DNA of 64,000 bases from contig CAVXSI010000011.1 of the NCBI GenBank assembly GCA_963764365.1, forward strand, positions 1 through 64,000. The letters run 5' to 3'. A program made the translations under genes and the position numbers. The first letter of the stretch is position 1, and the number at the start of each line of letters is the position of its first letter. The DNA comes from VRUE01 sp963764365. GTDB lineage: Bacteria > Actinomycetota > Thermoleophilia > Solirubrobacterales > 70-9. Under the pieces are notes generated by a model. That model saw nothing but the letters and a program-made list of their open reading frames with translations, had not been told where the DNA came from and ran no database searches. Shown here piece by piece: positions 28,868-38,081 of the stretch.

Positions 28868-28931
28868 TCGTGTGATGTGCCGCGACATCGGAGACAGATG
28901 TCGCGGGACACCGTAGACACCTCCGGCATCG
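28857..28931. repeat. Duplicated tRNA-Leu 3' end with hairpin (att-like)
   Basis: CACCTCCGGCATCG, spanning the tRNA 3' end (28857-28870), is repeated exactly at 28918-28931. Between the copies is a perfect 10-bp hairpin CCGCGACATC/GATGTCGCGG (28880-28906, 7-base loop), which may also end the tRNA transcript. The direct repeat resembles an empty or collapsed attachment site. Confidence 0.55.
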
Positions 28932-28963
28932 ACGGGCCGCTGCTCAGGCTCATGGATTCAGGC

Positions 28964-29509
28964 TCAGACGGGCTGCGGGGCGTCCGGGCCTGGCGGGGCG
29001 CCGGCGCCGTAGTCCTCGCCCGAGCCGATCGGGCGCTCCTCCTCGACGTGCCAGTCCTGGCTGAAGCCGTAGAAGGCGGCGGCGATGAGGATGATCTGCA
29101 GCAGCAGCAGGAGGATGACGAGCAGGCCGATCAGCGGCACTGGGATCAGCGCTTCGTCGAAGCCGGCCTTGTCGCGGGCGAACCAGCTGTCGGCGCCGAT
29201 CGCGCAGAAGATCGCCAGGATCATCGAGAGCGAGGCGGCGACCGGGAGGATCCCGCGGCTCCAGCGCACCCCGACGAGGTAGGCGAAGAAGGTGTAGAGG
29301 ATGGCGAAGATCAGGCAGACGACGCCGATGCCCCCGCCGCCGCTGAGCAGCGAGAAGCCGGTGATCGTGACGATCCCCGCGATCACGCCCGTCGCCAGCA
29401 TCAGAAAGGCGATCACAAACCTGGTCGTGACCACCTCGGGCTTCTCCCGATTCGGGTGCCAGAGCTCGTAGCCCGGCCTCACCTCTCCCACGGCCATGCC
29501 GTCGATCAT
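28964..29509 (-). CDS. Four-helix membrane protein, hypothetical
   Basis: A 181-residue membrane protein with four hydrophobic helices (about residues 30-55, 60-82, 88-108 and 122-150; for example VVCLIFAILYTFFAYLVGV and LLVILLLLLQIILIAAAFYG). It has a cytoplasmic N-terminus with a WHPNREKPEVVTTR motif and a Pro/Gly-rich C-terminal tail. Similar uncharacterised proteins are frequent in high-GC Gram-positive bacteria. It lies alone between two leucine tRNA genes. No function can be assigned. Confidence 0.7.
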   Translation of the reverse strand: MIDGMAVGEVRPGYELWHPNREKPEVVTTRFVIAFLMLATGVIAGIVTITGFSLLSGGGGIGVVCLIFAILYTFFAYLVGVRWSRGILPVAASLSMILAIFCAIGADSWFARDKAGFDEALIPVPLIGLLVILLLLLQIILIAAAFYGFSQDWHVEEERPIGSGEDYGAGAPPGPDAPQPV

Positions 29510-29568
29510 AGAATCTAAGCGCGACGCAGCGGCGTTGGCCGCTCGTTAAGCGACAATGAGGCGTTCGC

Positions 29569-29652
29569 GCGGGCGTGGCGGAATTGGCATACGCGCCAGG
29601 TTTAGGTCCTGGTGGGCTTCGGCCCGTGGGGGTTCAAGTCCCTCCGCCCGCA
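29569..29652 (+). tRNA. tRNA-Leu (TAG)
   Basis: Class II tRNA with acceptor GCGGGCG/CGCCCGC, anticodon arm CCAGG-TTTAGGT-CCTGG giving TAG (codon CUA), variable arm TGGGCTTCGGCCC, T loop TTCAAGT and discriminator A. Confidence 0.95.
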
Positions 29653-29660
29653 TGGAGCGC

Positions 29661-32600
29661 TCACGCAGGGGCGCTGCCGGCACCGGCGAACACGCGTCGC
29701 CGTGCCGCCAGCACCCGTTCGGCGACCTCGGGCGGCTGCTGCTCGACCGCGTCGCAGGCTGCGTCGCAGCTCTCCACCGAGGCGCGCGCCCCCCGGGCGA
29801 GCCGGCCTGCCTCGGCGGCGTCCGACTCCCCCATCCAGCCCGGTTCGGCGAGCGTCTCGATCTGGAGCAGCGCTTCGACGGCGTCGTCCTGCTCGGCGTA
29901 GAGCCGCTCGACCCGATCGGCGCCGAGCGCACCGACGAGCTGGGGAAAGAGGGATCGCTGCTCGTAGCGGAAATGCGGTTCGGCGACCGCCCTGGCCTCG
30001 CGGGCGAGCGAACCGATGCGAGCCGCGTCGCGGCGCTCGCCGGCCGCTTCCAGCTCGGCAAGCAGGTCGAGCATCCGCTGATGTTCGGCAGCGGCGACCT
30101 CCTCCAGCTCGCGGACGGGTGAGGCGGTCTCCTCCGCCGTGGCGGAGGGGGGCTCGGATGGCACCGGCTCGACGCGCTCGACGTTGGGCAGGCGGCGGTC
30201 GAGCCACTCCGGCAGCCACCAGACGCGCGGGCCCAGCGCCCGCATGATTGCCGGCAGCAACAGCACTCGGATTACGGTCGCATCGAGGATCACCGCGAAG
30301 GTGAGCCCGGCGCCAAACTGCTGCAGGGAGGCGATGTCGGCGGTGGCGAAGGCGAGGAAGACGGAGCCCATGATCACCGCCGCCCCAGTGATCACGCCGG
30401 CGGTGTGGCGGAGGCCGTACTCGATCGCATAGACGTGGTTGCGGCTGCTCAGCCAGGCCTCTCGCATGCGGGTCAGCAGGAATACCTCGTAGTCGATCGA
30501 GAGGACGAACATGATCGTCAGCACGCCGGCGGCCGAGATCGCGTCGATGTAGCGGGGGCCGACCAGCAGGTCGAGCCCGAAGAAGAGCTGCAGGGCGCCG
30601 AACGCCGCCGCGATCGTCAGCAGGTTGAGCGCGACGGCGACCAGTGGCAGCAGCAGCGAGCGCAGCACCAGCAACAGCATCAGGATGGCGACCAGCGAGA
30701 GCGAGAGGACCAACCACGGGAGGCGGGCCATGGTGGCATCGGTGTAATCGGCGAGGGCCTGGGCACCCTCGCCGACCGCCACCCTGGTGTCGCTGGCGCC
30801 GGCGAGCGCCGGCAGCTCCCGCTGCAGGCGGTCGCCGAGCTGCCGGGTCGCGGCGGCGCTGGGGCCCGATTTCGGCACCACCAGCATCCGCGCCGTCTGG
30901 CCGCCTCCGTCGACGTTGACGACCTGCGCGATCTGTTCGCGCGCCGCCGGCACGGTCCCGTCGAGGGCGGTCAGCATCAGGTAGCCGGAGTCGATCGCCC
31001 GCGGGGAGCGGGCGCGCAGCCCCCCGAGGGCGCGCCGCTGACCGTGCAGCACCACCGCGTAATGGCCCAGCGGCCCCTGCGGCCGGGCGAGTCCGGCCGA
31101 CAGGTCCCCCGTCCGGGCCTGGCCGCTGCGCAGGCCGCCGGAGAGACGATCGGCGCCGGAGGCGATCGCGCCGAGCCCGCCGGCCAGCCGGGCGCCGCCC
31201 CCGCGCGCGCCCTCGAGGCCGCGGTCGAGGCGGTGGCCGCCACGGGCCAGCCGGCGCAGCGCCCGGCGCAGGGAACGGCCGCCGCGCTCGGACTCGCGGG
31301 CGCCGGCCGCCACTTCATCGGCGCCGGTGCGCAGCCGCCCGACGCCCGCGGAGAGCTGTTCGAGCTGCTCCGGCATCGATGCGAGCGAGTCGACCGAGCG
31401 CGCGAGCTGCTCCTCGATTTCGCCGAGCGCCGCGGCCAGCGAGCTTGGGACGCCGGCGGGCAGTGCCGGCTCGCCTTTCGCCGGGATGGCAGCTGTGGGA
31501 ACGCCGACCAGCGCCGACGCTTCGCGGATCGCGGCGACCAGCGCGGAGTAGCGCGGGTCTTCCCGGCCCACCGTCATCGCTTCAAGTTCCGCGACCGCGC
31601 GTTCGAGGCGTTCGGCCGCCATCTCGGTGGGGACCCGCAGCGAGCGGATCCAGGCGGACCAGGCGCGCAGCCGGGCACTGACCGTGCGCAGGCGGGCGAG
31701 CGAGCCGCGCACAGCCTCGTCGAGCCTGTCGACGCCACGCGCCAGTCGCCGGGCGCCGCCGCTGAGGCGGTGCTGGCCCCTGACCAGGCTGCCGGCGCCG
31801 CGCAGCGCGCGGTCGAGTCCCGCCGAGAGCCTGCCCGCCCCGGCGCCGGCCCGCTCGAGCCCGGCCTCGAGGCGCCCGGCGCCGCTCTGCGCTTCCTGCG
31901 TTCTGCTCGCGATCGCCGCCGCCCCCGCCGCAGCCGAGCCGAGCCCGGTGCGCAGTTGCGCGACGCCGTCGCTCGCGCGGCGCAGACCCGAACGCAGCGA
32001 GGCGATGCCCCGCTGTGCGGCGGCGAGCCGCCGCGGCGCCGCCCGGTACTCGCGACGCCCCCTGTCGAGCGCGCCTTCGGCTTCTCCCAGCGAGGCGGGG
32101 CCGATCACCGTCGCGACGCCAGGGTCGCGAGCGACGCGGTCCTGCCAGCGCGAGATCGCCTTCAGCCGGCCCGGCTCCGAGATGGTTCCCTTGCGCGCGG
32201 TGGCCACCACCTCGATCGGCGCCGTCCAACCGGGGCCGATCTCCCGGCGCAGCGCCTCGAAGCCCTGCCGGGTCGGATCGGACGCGGGAAGCTGGCGCGG
32301 GTCCGGGGGCCCGATGCCGAGCGCGCCGGCCGGCGCGGCGATCGCCAGCATCGGCAGCAGGATCAGCGGGATCGCGATCCAGGGCCGGGCAATCAGCCGC
32401 GCGGCCAGGTCGAGCAGGCCGGCTCCGCCACCCAGGCTGGGGACTCGCCAGCGGTCGAGGTGCGGCGCCAGGACGCGAAGCAGCGCGGGCATCAGGGAGA
32501 TAGCCAGCAGCACGCTGAGCAGAGCGGAGACCATGACGCCGGCCGCCACCGAGCCGAGCAGGTCGCCGGGGGCGACCACCGCCGCGGTCAGCATCGCGAG

Positions 32601-33446
32601 TGCCAGGGTGCCGCCGGCGAAGACGATGGTCCGTCCCGCGGTCCCCGTGGCGATCGTGATCGCTGCGTCGATGCCGGCGCCGCCGTCGCGCTCCTGGCGG
32701 AAGCGGGAGACCATCAGCAACGCGTAGTCGACGCCCAGCGCCAGCCCCATCATCGAGGCGATCGCGACGGCGAGCGAGTTGATCGGCATCGCGTAGGTGC
32801 TGAGCAGCAGCAGGCCGCGCCCGGCCAGCACGGTGGCGCCCCCCATCAGCAGCGGAACCGCAGCCGCGACCGGGCTGCGAAAGACGATCAGCAGGACGAA
32901 CAGCAGGATCGGCACGACCAGCAGCTCGGCGCGGTGGGTGGCGTCGAGGGCGTCCCTCTGAAGCGCCGTGGCGATCGCAGCCATCCCGCCGATGTGGGCG
33001 CGAACCGGTGGGCGCACGTTCGCGCCGACGATTCGCTGCGCGGTGGGGACGACCTCGGTCATCGCCGCCGCTTCGGGCCGGTTGAAGCCGGCGACGATCA
33101 GGGCGGCACCCGGTCGTGGTCGCAGGCTGGCCCCCTCCGTTCCGGAGTCCCACGGCGACATCACCTGCACCCTGCCGGCGCGGCGCAGGGCGGTCGCGAG
33201 GCGCGGCCCCTGGCGGTCGATCGCGCCCGGCGGCCCCTGGAGCAGCACGGTGACCGGCACCGAGTTGCCGAACTGGCGCTCGAGCATCGCCCGGGCGCGG
33301 GCGGACGGAGTGCCAGGGACGAGCAGCGAGCCGGGGGAGAGGCGGTCGGCTATCCCTTGCCCGAACAGCGCCAGGACGGCCACGATCAGCAGCCAGCCGC
33401 CCAGCACCAGCCAGGGTCGGGCGGCTCCGCGAGGCCCGGCGGTCAT
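29661..33446 (-). CDS. MMPL/RND-family transporter with C-terminal hemerythrin-like domain
   Basis: A 1261-residue protein. It has two RND/MMPL membrane halves: helices around residues 10-30, 170-340 and about 365, then about 905-1090, with the conserved ALGVDYALLMVSRFRQER and FVLSIDYEVFLLTRMREAW motifs. Between the halves is a long extracytoplasmic region (about 450-860) made of repeated G-A-x-x-L-x-x-G-L heptad-like units. After the last helix, residues about 1130-1230 form an all-helical hemerythrin-like domain: AEHQRMLDLL, then HFRYEQRSLFP (HxxxE), but the later His is replaced by Gln in LYAEQDDAVEALL. MMPL proteins export lipids or small molecules. The fusion to a di-iron-type domain is unusual and suggests redox or oxygen sensing. 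A TetR gene lies divergently upstream. Confidence 0.85.
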   Translation of the reverse strand: MTAGPRGAARPWLVLGGWLLIVAVLALFGQGIADRLSPGSLLVPGTPSARARAMLERQFGNSVPVTVLLQGPPGAIDRQGPRLATALRRAGRVQVMSPWDSGTEGASLRPRPGAALIVAGFNRPEAAAMTEVVPTAQRIVGANVRPPVRAHIGGMAAIATALQRDALDATHRAELLVVPILLFVLLIVFRSPVAAAVPLLMGGATVLAGRGLLLLSTYAMPINSLAVAIASMMGLALGVDYALLMVSRFRQERDGGAGIDAAITIATGTAGRTIVFAGGTLALAMLTAAVVAPGDLLGSVAAGVMVSALLSVLLAISLMPALLRVLAPHLDRWRVPSLGGGAGLLDLAARLIARPWIAIPLILLPMLAIAAPAGALGIGPPDPRQLPASDPTRQGFEALRREIGPGWTAPIEVVATARKGTISEPGRLKAISRWQDRVARDPGVATVIGPASLGEAEGALDRGRREYRAAPRRLAAAQRGIASLRSGLRRASDGVAQLRTGLGSAAAGAAAIASRTQEAQSGAGRLEAGLERAGAGAGRLSAGLDRALRGAGSLVRGQHRLSGGARRLARGVDRLDEAVRGSLARLRTVSARLRAWSAWIRSLRVPTEMAAERLERAVAELEAMTVGREDPRYSALVAAIREASALVGVPTAAIPAKGEPALPAGVPSSLAAALGEIEEQLARSVDSLASMPEQLEQLSAGVGRLRTGADEVAAGARESERGGRSLRRALRRLARGGHRLDRGLEGARGGGARLAGGLGAIASGADRLSGGLRSGQARTGDLSAGLARPQGPLGHYAVVLHGQRRALGGLRARSPRAIDSGYLMLTALDGTVPAAREQIAQVVNVDGGGQTARMLVVPKSGPSAAATRQLGDRLQRELPALAGASDTRVAVGEGAQALADYTDATMARLPWLVLSLSLVAILMLLLVLRSLLLPLVAVALNLLTIAAAFGALQLFFGLDLLVGPRYIDAISAAGVLTIMFVLSIDYEVFLLTRMREAWLSSRNHVYAIEYGLRHTAGVITGAAVIMGSVFLAFATADIASLQQFGAGLTFAVILDATVIRVLLLPAIMRALGPRVWWLPEWLDRRLPNVERVEPVPSEPPSATAEETASPVRELEEVAAAEHQRMLDLLAELEAAGERRDAARIGSLAREARAVAEPHFRYEQRSLFPQLVGALGADRVERLYAEQDDAVEALLQIETLAEPGWMGESDAAEAGRLARGARASVESCDAACDAVEQQPPEVAERVLAARRRVFAGAGSAPA

Positions 33447-33537
33447 TGCAAGCTCACCCTCCTGGTCCCGCCGGGTTCCGGCGATCGTGGGTCGCCGGAC
33501 GAACGTGGGCGCATTTCATCGGGGCCTCCTCGGTCGG

Positions 33538-33572
33538 ATGTATATATACATACGTCCGTATAGATCTATACG
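33538..33572. promoter_or_regulatory. Divergent TetR operator region
   Basis: Two perfect palindromes lie between the transporter and the TetR gene: ATGTATATATACAT (33538-33551) and CGTATAGATCTATACG (33557-33572). This AT-rich patch is conspicuous in GC-rich DNA and is the likely operator and promoter for both genes. Confidence 0.7.
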
Positions 33573-33592
33573 ACTGTACAATAGGTGCCGAG

Positions 33593-34189
33593 ATGGGGAC
33601 CGGGGGTGAGGAAGGTCACAGAGAGCGCCTGCTGGAGGCGGCGATCGTCTGTCTTCAGGAGAAGGGCTACGCTCGCACCACGTCGCGCGACCTGGTCGCC
33701 GCCTCGGGCACGAACCTCGCCTCGATCGGCTACCACTTCGAATCCAAGGAGCGCCTCCTCAACATCGCCGTCGGCGAGGCCTTTCAGCGCTGGCTGAAGC
33801 CGCTGGTCGCGCTCGCCGCCGAGCCCGGCCCGGCGACGCCATTGGAGCGGCTGCAGCGCAGTCTGGCCGGGGTGACCGACACTCTCGAGGAGAACCGCCC
33901 ACTGGTCGCCGCCGCGCTGGAGGCCTGGGCTCAGATGCCCCGCTCGGAGGATCTGCGCTCTGAGCTGCGGGCGAGATATGGCGACTTTCACGAAGCGATC
34001 TCGACGACCGTGCGGGACGCTTTCGCCGAGGTCGGCTCCGCCGAGATCGACGCCGACGCCTTGGCGACGCTGATCATCGCCCTCTTCGACGGCCTCCTGG
34101 TCCGCTGGCAACTCGACCCCGAGGACCCCCCGAGCGCGGAGCGCCTGACCACCGCGGTGCGGGGTGCCCTCGCCGCCCTCACGAGCTGA
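33593..34189 (+). CDS. TetR/AcrR family transcriptional regulator
   Basis: A 198-residue repressor from ATG 33593. The N-terminal helix-turn-helix is clear (RLLEAAIVCLQEKGYARTTS and LVAASGTNLASIGYHFESKERLL), followed by an all-helical ligand-binding domain. It is divergent from the MMPL-hemerythrin gene across two palindromes, so it most likely represses that transporter and itself in response to an exported compound. Confidence 0.9.
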   Translation: MGTGGEEGHRERLLEAAIVCLQEKGYARTTSRDLVAASGTNLASIGYHFESKERLLNIAVGEAFQRWLKPLVALAAEPGPATPLERLQRSLAGVTDTLEENRPLVAAALEAWAQMPRSEDLRSELRARYGDFHEAISTTVRDAFAEVGSAEIDADALATLIIALFDGLLVRWQLDPEDPPSAERLTTAVRGALAALTS

Positions 34190-34269
34190 CAGGATGGCTC
34201 CCTTCTTCCAGGGCGGGTCGCTGGTTTCGGAGTCTCCGTCAAACAGGCCTGGCTCACCGCGCCCATAGG

Positions 34270-35607
34270 GTGGCGTCTGTGATCTCACTAGAGGCAATCC
34301 CGCTCCCGCCGATCCCGCGCCTTCCCCTGGTGCCCGACCCCTTGCGGCGCATTCGGGTGCCCCGCGACCTCGGCGCGGTCAGCGCGCGCGCTGACGAGGT
34401 GACCGATGTCGAGGCGCTGGGCATGACGGCCACCGGCGTCGAGCGGATCTGGGCCGGAGTGGAGCGCCTGTACCGCAGTGGCTTCTATCCGGCGATCGCT
34501 CTCTGCGTGCGTCGCCACGGTCAGGTCGTGCTCGACCGCGCGATCGGTCATGCGTGCGGCAACGGGCCGTCCGACCGAGAGGACGCGGCGCGCACGCCGG
34601 CCACGCCCGAGACGCCGTTCGTCATCTTCTCCGCATCGAAGGCGATGACCGCTGTCGTGGCCCACCTGCTCGAGGAGCGCGGGCTGCTGCATATAGACGA
34701 CCGTGTGTGCGAGTACATCCCCGAGTACGCCGCCCACGGCAAGGAGGCCATCACGATCGGGCAGCTGCTCTCCCACCGCGCGGGGGTGCCGAACCTGCCG
34801 GCCGACGCGTTCGATCTGGACCGCTTCGGAGACCGGGAGTTCCGGCTGGAGATGCTGTGCGCGACCAAACCCCGCTCGCGCCCCGGGAAGGTGCTCTCCT
34901 ACCACGCGGTGTCGGGCGGCTTCATCGTCGCCGAGATCGTGCAGCGGGTGACCGGCAGGGACATTCGCGCCGTGCTGGGGGAGGAGATCCTCGACCCGCT
35001 CGGCTTTCGCTGGGGCAACTACGGCGTCAGCCCGAAGGACGTCGAGCGTGTCGGCGTGAGCTACCCCACCGGCCCGCCGGCGCTGCCGCCGCTGTCCACC
35101 GTGCTCGAGCGTGCGCTGGGCCTCCCGCCGGATGAGATCAGCGTCCGCTCCAACGACCCGCGTTTCCTCACCGGCATCGTTCCGTCCGGCAACGTCATCA
35201 CAACCGCCAACGAGCTCTCGCGCTTCTTCGAGTTGCTGGGCGCCGGCGGCGAGCTCGACGGCGTGCGCATCCTCGAGCCGCGCACGATTCGCCGCGCCAT
35301 ATCCGAGCGCGCGTTTCGCGAGATCGACTTCTCCCTGGTGGCTCCCCTGCGCCACGCCAATGGGTTCATGTTGGGCGCTAGGGCGGTCAGCCTGTTCGGT
35401 CCCGACACCGAGGAGGCATTCGGCCACCTCGGCTTCACCAACGTGCTCGGCTGGGCCGACCCCGAGCGCGCGCTGTCGGTCGGCCTGGTGACCAGCGGGA
35501 AGCCGATGCTCCACCCGGCTCTGGGGGACCTGTGGCTGCTCACGCGGGCGATCGGCCAGGAGGCGCCCAAGGTGGCACGCACGGGAACCTGGTTCACGGA
35601 AGCCTGA
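34270..35607 (+). CDS. Beta-lactamase-fold serine hydrolase
   Basis: A 445-residue class-C beta-lactamase/esterase-family enzyme. The nucleophile motif S-A-S-K (SxxK) is at residues 121-124, the second motif is in LSYHAVSGGFIVAEIVQRV (YxxxS form) and the third region is FGHLGFTNVLGWADP (H-x-G). There is no signal peptide, so it is probably a cytoplasmic esterase or D-amino peptide hydrolase rather than a resistance beta-lactamase. Start choice: GTG 34270 or GTG 34279. Neither has a strong Shine-Dalgarno sequence. Confidence 0.85.
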   Translation: MASVISLEAIPLPPIPRLPLVPDPLRRIRVPRDLGAVSARADEVTDVEALGMTATGVERIWAGVERLYRSGFYPAIALCVRRHGQVVLDRAIGHACGNGPSDREDAARTPATPETPFVIFSASKAMTAVVAHLLEERGLLHIDDRVCEYIPEYAAHGKEAITIGQLLSHRAGVPNLPADAFDLDRFGDREFRLEMLCATKPRSRPGKVLSYHAVSGGFIVAEIVQRVTGRDIRAVLGEEILDPLGFRWGNYGVSPKDVERVGVSYPTGPPALPPLSTVLERALGLPPDEISVRSNDPRFLTGIVPSGNVITTANELSRFFELLGAGGELDGVRILEPRTIRRAISERAFREIDFSLVAPLRHANGFMLGARAVSLFGPDTEEAFGHLGFTNVLGWADPERALSVGLVTSGKPMLHPALGDLWLLTRAIGQEAPKVARTGTWFTEA

Positions 35608-35674
35608 GGCCCGCCCGCGGTTCGCTCGGCGGTGGAATCCAATCGCACGGCCGATCCCGACCGACGATTGCGTT

Positions 35675-37759
35675 TCAAGGAGTTCCCGCCGGCATGCCGG
35701 CGGAGGCGCTCCACTCAGCTGCGGCATTGCTCATCGGCTCCGGCGCTCCGAGGTGCCGCCCTTGGACGTAGTCGACGCCGAGCTCTCGAAGCGTCTCCAG
35801 CACGCTGGCGTTCTCGACTCCCTCGGCGATCGTTTCCTTTCCGAGTGTATGCGCGATTCGGACGATCGAGCGGACGATCTCCTCGTCGGTCGGATCGTCT
35901 TCGATGTCGCGGACGAATTCCATATCGATCTTCAAATATCGCGCCGGGAGGAGCTTGAGATAGGTAAAGGTTCCAAACCCGGTGCCGAAATCGTCGAGAG
36001 CCAGCTCGCATCCGATGTCCTTGAGCGAAGTGGCGAAAGCCACCGCCCTGTCGAAGTCCGCCATCGCGGCCGTCTCGGTTATCTCGAACGTCAGGTGGCT
36101 CGGATCGAGGCCGGCGGCAATCGCCCGGCGCACGGCCACGAGGATGCTCAGATCGCCCACCGAGCGAGCCGACAGGTTGACGGTCACGGGCTCGTGGTGG
36201 GCCAGACCCAGCGCCTCGCCGAGCACCCAGTGATCGATCTGCCCCATCAGTGAGAACTCCTCGGCAAGGCCCAGGAAGTCGCTTGGCGGGATGATCTCTC
36301 CGGCCTTCGAGAGCATTCGGATCAGCAACTCGCGGAAGGCGACCCGGCCGCTGCTGAGCTCGATGATCGGCTGGCTGTGGAGGACGAAACGATTCTCAGT
36401 CAGCGCCTCTTGCACTTTGCGCACCCGCGACAGGACCTCCCCTACGGGTCCCTCGTAGTGGGTGGCCTGATCGCCGCCGGCCTCCTTGGATTGATACATC
36501 GCCGTGTCGGCGGCGGCGAGCAGGTCATCGACGGTCAGCTTCTCCGCTCCGCCCAACGACGCTATGCCGATGCTGACATGTACCGGTGGGCCACTCGGAC
36601 GTTCGTCCAGCTTTGAGCGCACGTCGAGAGCTACCCTGCGAGCCTGCTCTGCGGTGGCCTCCGCCAGCACGACGGCGAACTCATCGCCGCCGATGCGCGC
36701 GGCGACATCCGTTTTTCGCAGCCTGGCGGTCAGTACCTGCGCCACTGAATTCAGCATGCTGTCGCCGGCGGCATGCCCGTAGGAGTCATTGGTCAACTTG
36801 AAGTTGTCGATGTCGAGTACCAGGACCGCGCCGGCGTGGCCGTAGCGAGCGTCGCTGGCGGCGGCGCGCTCGAGCTCAAAGAGGAACCGACGGCGGTTGT
36901 AGATGCCGGTCAGCGGGTCGAGCTCGGAGAGCTCTTTCAGCTTGACCTCCATCGCTTTGCGGTCGCTGATGTCGACGACAACGATGCCGATCCCGATCAT
37001 CTCCTCCCCCTCGAGGCGCACTGGGTAAAGGCTCGTCAGCCAGGTGTGCGCATTCCCGGGGTCGCCGGCGGCGGCAGGGGTACCGTCGCCAGTCTCGACG
37101 TTGATCACCGGCTCCCCGGTCTCGAGCACCCCTGCATATAGCGGCTCGAGCTGCGGCCAGATCTCCGGGACGTGTTCGGCGATCGTTCGTCCCAGCTGCT
37201 TCTCCACCGTACCGCCGTTGATTGCCGCAAGCGCCTCGTTCATGCGAATCACGCGGAAATCGCGGTCGACAAAGCCAAAGCCCACGGGTGCTTTGGACTG
37301 CAGCGTGTCCAGCAGCGCGGCCGTCTCCGCGCTTCGCCGCTCCGCTTCTTGCAGTCTCTGATCGGAAAGTCGCTGGTCCTCAACGTCGGTAGCCGTGCCG
37401 AGCCAGCGCAGGACTCCCCCGGTGCCACTGCGCATCGGCAGCGCACGGCAGACGTGACGGCGAAACTCGCCGTCGAAGCGGCGGAGTCGGAACTCGACCT
37501 CGAAGGGGGTCTCGCCCGCAACGGCTTCCCGCCATGAGGCCTCCGTGCGATCGGCGTCTTCCGGGTGGACCAGCTCGATCCAGCTCCAATGGGGCTCGGC
37601 GTGATCCGCCAACCCCGTGTATTCGGCACCACGCCGATTGAGATACTCCGGCAAGCCGTCAGAAGCTGCGGTCCAGACGATCTGGGGAATCGAGTCGACG
37701 ATCGTCTCGAAGTCGCCGCCGCTCAAAGCCTGTGTGCCGTTCTCGGTGCTCCGATGCAT
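35675..37759 (-). CDS. PAS-PAS-GGDEF-EAL cyclic-di-GMP enzyme
   Basis: A 694-residue sensor and cyclic-di-GMP turnover protein without membrane segments. Order: PAS 1 (about 20-130, IPQIVWTAASDGLPEYLN), PAS 2 (about 150-275), GGDEF (about 285-450) and EAL (about 460-690). The diguanylate cyclase site GGDEF is intact and an inhibitory I-site R-K-T-D lies five residues before it. The EAL domain has E-L-L at the first motif, DDFGTGFGTFTYLKLLP, KIDMEFVRDI and TIAEGVEN, consistent with an active phosphodiesterase. It may therefore be bifunctional, switched by its PAS ligands. Confidence 0.92.
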   Translation of the reverse strand: MHRSTENGTQALSGGDFETIVDSIPQIVWTAASDGLPEYLNRRGAEYTGLADHAEPHWSWIELVHPEDADRTEASWREAVAGETPFEVEFRLRRFDGEFRRHVCRALPMRSGTGGVLRWLGTATDVEDQRLSDQRLQEAERRSAETAALLDTLQSKAPVGFGFVDRDFRVIRMNEALAAINGGTVEKQLGRTIAEHVPEIWPQLEPLYAGVLETGEPVINVETGDGTPAAAGDPGNAHTWLTSLYPVRLEGEEMIGIGIVVVDISDRKAMEVKLKELSELDPLTGIYNRRRFLFELERAAASDARYGHAGAVLVLDIDNFKLTNDSYGHAAGDSMLNSVAQVLTARLRKTDVAARIGGDEFAVVLAEATAEQARRVALDVRSKLDERPSGPPVHVSIGIASLGGAEKLTVDDLLAAADTAMYQSKEAGGDQATHYEGPVGEVLSRVRKVQEALTENRFVLHSQPIIELSSGRVAFRELLIRMLSKAGEIIPPSDFLGLAEEFSLMGQIDHWVLGEALGLAHHEPVTVNLSARSVGDLSILVAVRRAIAAGLDPSHLTFEITETAAMADFDRAVAFATSLKDIGCELALDDFGTGFGTFTYLKLLPARYLKIDMEFVRDIEDDPTDEEIVRSIVRIAHTLGKETIAEGVENASVLETLRELGVDYVQGRHLGAPEPMSNAAAEWSASAGMPAGTP

Positions 37760-37955
37760 AGGTGCTTACTGCATCGACCGTTGCCCATCGAGTAATGAGC
37801 CGATGCAGACCTTCTGGGGCGCCCGCCCGCAAGTCGTCGCTGCAGGTACGCTGCGAGAAGAGCGCGAGCGCACGGTTTGAGCGCGAGCCGAAGCCGCAAC
37901 CGGCTTCATTCCCCCGGGAATGGCGTCGAATAGGATTTGGCTCTGTAGTGCCCTT

Positions 37956-38027
37956 GGGGGAGTGAGTTAACGGCTATGCGCGCGGTCTCCAAAACCGCGA
38001 ATCCGGGTTCGAATCCCGGCTCCCCCG
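37956..38027 (+). tRNA. tRNA-Trp (CCA)
   Basis: Acceptor GGGGGAG/CTCCCCC, anticodon arm GCGGT-CTCCAAA-ACCGC giving CCA, T arm CCGGG-TTCGAAT-CCCGG and discriminator G as usual for tryptophan. Confidence 0.95.
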
Positions 38028-38081
38028 CTTGTCGTGTCGTCCCCGCCGCCGACTTGGCTTGAACCGCCCCGGTCGTTCAGG

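Noticed and set aside
30405..33563. A 1052-codon open reading frame on the plus strand opposite the MMPL-hemerythrin gene
   Set aside because: It is the antisense of a clear transporter gene, is Arg/Gly/Asp/Gln-rich with no domain, and results from the GC bias of third codon positions.
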